64,000 nt of DNA from Affinundibacterium nitidum (GTDB taxonomy: Bacteria > Pseudomonadota > Gammaproteobacteria > Burkholderiales > Burkholderiaceae_D), in assembly GCF_014284155.1 (NCBI RefSeq), contig NZ_JACOFZ010000004.1:62001-126000 (forward strand), written 5' to 3'. Within the stretch, counting starts at the first letter, position 1. Each line of letters starts with the position of its first letter. The position numbers were made by a program, and so were the translations under genes. Shown piece by piece: positions 62,164 to 64,000 of this stretch. Below the pieces are notes generated by a model. That model ran no database searches. It was not told the origin of the DNA and saw only the letters and a list, made by a program, of their open reading frames with translations.

Positions 62164-62967
62164 ATGCTAGACATGATTCTTAGCGCGAAGACCAATGAGA
62201 CCAGTGACACGGCAGGGGCGACGCGAGTACATTTGGCCGGAGCGATCGACAATGTGTTTTTTGCAGAACCTTTGTTTGATGCTATGCCTGACGTCGTGTT
62301 CTTTGTTAAAGACCTTGATGGGCGATACGTGGTTGTCAATCAAACTTTGGTCACCCGTTGTGGCCTAAAGGACAAATACGAGTTGGTCGGTCGCACCGTC
62401 AACGAAGTCTTTCCGCCAAGTTTGGCTGCTACATTCGAGCAGCAAGACCAGTTGGTGCTAAATGGTGGAAGTGAAGTTCGCGATCAGCTCGAACTGCACC
62501 TGTATCCAGATAGAGATCCAGGTTGGTGCTTAACCAATAAGATTGCTTTACGTGATGGTGCGCAAAGGATTATCGGCCTAAGCGGCACCTCTCGTGATCT
62601 AGGTATGCCAGATCAACGTCATCCTGTTTATCATCGTATCGCAGCAGCAGTTCGTCATATCCATACGCACTATGCAGAGAATGTGCACATGGCTGAGTTA
62701 GAGAAAATTACGGGCCTGTCAGTGGCGCAAATCGAACGTTACTTTCAAAAGATATTTTCTCTGACGCCTCGTCAGTTTATGACTAAGGTCAAACTTGATG
62801 CTGCAACCAATCTCCTCGCTGATCATAGCCGTAGCATCACCGATATTGCGGCATCATGCGGCTACCAAGACCACAGCGCGTTTAGTCGCATGTTTAAGGC
62901 GACAGTTGGTGTGACGCCGAGTGAATACCGCGAAGTCCTGCTTAAAAGGGCGACTCGCGCGCACTGA
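62164..62967 (+). CDS. PAS-domain AraC-family transcriptional activator
   Basis: About 267 residues from the ATG at 62164. An ATG at 62089 would add 25 Lys-rich residues that cross an AT-rich palindrome. A PAS domain covers about 40-145 (LFDAMPDVVFFVKDLDGRYVVVNQ, LSGTSRDL), followed by a two-HTH AraC domain (about 165-262: ITGLSVAQIERYFQKIF, SLTPRQFMTKVKLDAATNLL, ITDIAASCGYQDHSAFSRMFK). It is divergent from the lyase gene and is the obvious activator of the catabolic genes. A terminator follows. Confidence 0.88.
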   Translation: MLDMILSAKTNETSDTAGATRVHLAGAIDNVFFAEPLFDAMPDVVFFVKDLDGRYVVVNQTLVTRCGLKDKYELVGRTVNEVFPPSLAATFEQQDQLVLNGGSEVRDQLELHLYPDRDPGWCLTNKIALRDGAQRIIGLSGTSRDLGMPDQRHPVYHRIAAAVRHIHTHYAENVHMAELEKITGLSVAQIERYFQKIFSLTPRQFMTKVKLDAATNLLADHSRSITDIAASCGYQDHSAFSRMFKATVGVTPSEYREVLLKRATRAH

Positions 62968-63008
62968 TCTTCAGCCAACGAATAAATTTGTTAAATGCTT
63001 TCTTCACG

Positions 63009-63034
63009 CCCGGGCTTTGCTCGGGTTTTTTTTT
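63009..63034 (+). terminator. Terminator after the AraC-family gene
   Basis: CCCGGGC, loop TTT, GCTCGGG (one G-U) and T9, about 45 bp after the stop. Confidence 0.9.
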
Positions 63035-63238
63035 CATCGTGAATTCATCAAAAGCGCAACGTCGAAGTGCAGTTTTCTTTAAATTGACTGATATTGTTCG
63101 ATTCGAGGGAATCTTTCATCATCTTTGTAGTCTTAGAAGGTCGCTGTAAAGAAGGCGCAAGTTTTTATTTAAAAAGCATTGGTGATTGATCAGAATTGCT
63201 TGATTCGCCATAAAGAATATTTCAACACAGGAGAACTT

Positions 63239-64000
63239 ATGCAAGTTAGATGGAGGCTGCGGCCACTTGCTTCGATTTTTGTTGGCACACTAGGGTTAGT
63301 GTCGACATTCGCTCAGGCACAAACCAATACCTCCCGCGTTGAGGGGCTGCGGGAAAATAATCCAAGTTGGCATGCGTTGACAGGCGCAAGGGTGGTGATG
63401 GCACCGGGTAAAGTGATTGAAAACGGTACGATTGTTGTCAAAGATGGCGTGATTGTCTCTGTCGCCGCAAATGCCCCAGCTCCAGCCGGCGCAAAAGTGT
63501 GGAAACTCGAAGGGCGTACGGTTTACTCAGGTTTCATCGATATGGCAAGCCCCGTAGGTGTGCCGTCAGGCTTAGCCGCATCCGGCCCTGCGGTTCCTGG
63601 ACGTCCGGCTAGCCCGCGGGTAATTAATGGTCGTGCAATTTCAGCTGAAAATTTACGCGTTCATCCTGAGCAGGACGTAGCGAAACAGTTGGAACCGAAA
63701 TCTGATGAAGTCAAAAATTATCGCGAACTTGGTTTTGCTACAGTGCTCGCGACACCGACTCATGGTATTTTCCGCGGACAAAGTGCCTTGTTGAGCTTAA
63801 ACTCAAATGACAATGCCAAGAATATGGTGATCAACACCCGCGTTGCACAGCATATGGCAAATGAGTTGGATGCTGGTGGTCGTGGAGCTTATCCCAATTC
63901 TCTGATGGGTGTAATTGCGCAAGTGCGTCAGACTTTTTACGATGCACAGTGGTACCAACGTGCCACGGACACTAAATTGAAGACCGAGCGTCCACAGATT
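63239..64000 (+). CDS. Exported amidohydrolase, N-terminal part (cut by window edge)
   Basis: Reading frame open from ATG 63239 to the window end, about 254 codons. GGAG lies 6-7 nt before the start. A signal peptide is at about 1-28 (MQVRWRLRPLASIFVGTLGLVSTFAQA). It begins like imidazolonepropionase-type amidohydrolases: LTGARVVMAPGKVIENGTIVVKDGVIVSV and TVYSGFIDMASP. The usual HxH metal pair after the GFID segment is replaced here by MASP, so the first part may be a non-catalytic or atypical metal site. The catalytic half lies outside the window. Confidence 0.85.
   Translation, partial: MQVRWRLRPLASIFVGTLGLVSTFAQAQTNTSRVEGLRENNPSWHALTGARVVMAPGKVIENGTIVVKDGVIVSVAANAPAPAGAKVWKLEGRTVYSGFIDMASPVGVPSGLAASGPAVPGRPASPRVINGRAISAENLRVHPEQDVAKQLEPKSDEVKNYRELGFATVLATPTHGIFRGQSALLSLNSNDNAKNMVINTRVAQHMANELDAGGRGAYPNSLMGVIAQVRQTFYDAQWYQRATDTKLKTERPQI

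Overview
The window looks like a chromosomal segment of a betaproteobacterium of order Burkholderiales, most likely Oxalobacteraceae (an Undibacterium-like genome is my guess). The grounds are the conserved run ubiG-gph-ompA-gyrA-serC-pheA-tyrA-aroA-cmk-rpsA-ihfB-lapA-lapB-ugd-rfaE1-comEA-cysM, a tmRNA with tag ANDNSYALAA, a short OmpA with a proline-rich spacer, and moderate GC. No rRNA or tRNA genes, CRISPR array, phage or insertion sequence were seen. The only repeat-like element is a ~100-bp palindromic unit between serC and pheA.

Layout. 1-3.7 kb: 5' part of recQ, uppP, a YkgJ-type cysteine-cluster protein, then a TetR regulator with a clear promoter/operator, a PCMT-like methyltransferase and a rhodanese. 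3.8-7.7 kb: a TolC-type outer-membrane factor convergent with a B12-dependent ribonucleotide reductase. 8-10.3 kb: feoAB with a Fur-box promoter. 10.6-12.8 kb: a large multidomain DUF805 membrane protein. 12.9-15.6 kb (minus): ssrA, gph, ubiG, ompA. 16.2-32.9 kb (plus): the gyrA to cysM housekeeping run, covering aromatic amino acids, CMP kinase, ribosomal protein S1, IHF-beta, LPS-assembly control and heptose/UDP-glucuronate synthesis. Two genes often found in this run elsewhere, a hisC between pheA and tyrA and hldD after rfaE1, are absent here.

33-38.7 kb (minus): a small helix-turn-helix protein, then an apparent operon moxR - DUF58 - tgpA-type transglutaminase - mltB, a cell-envelope group. 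38.9-54.9 kb (plus): a complete-looking MSHA-type type IV pilus locus in the order E-G-A-C-D-O-P-Q-I-I'-J-K-L-M-N. This swaps the two halves of the Vibrio/Shewanella arrangement and lacks mshB and mshF. The polymerisation ATPase carries an N-terminal tandem MshEN repeat expected to bind c-di-GMP, and the ~1020-residue MshQ-like protein is a candidate tip or surface protein. 55.2-58.4 kb: the YlqF/RbgA GTPase, an unknown membrane protein and an exported M28 peptidase.

58.5-63 kb: a catabolic island with a GntR/FCD regulator, an aldehyde dehydrogenase and a DHDPS-family lyase on the minus strand, with a divergent PAS-AraC activator. The gene set resembles 4-hydroxyproline or sugar-acid routes ending in alpha-ketoglutarate semialdehyde oxidation. 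The window ends inside an exported amidohydrolase.

Most of the window is ordinary housekeeping sequence. The best leads are the rearranged MSHA locus, the DUF805 fusion protein, the palindromic element at 20.7 kb, the TetR promoter-operator, the regulatory sites around the catabolic island and the moxR-DUF58-tgpA-mltB linkage.
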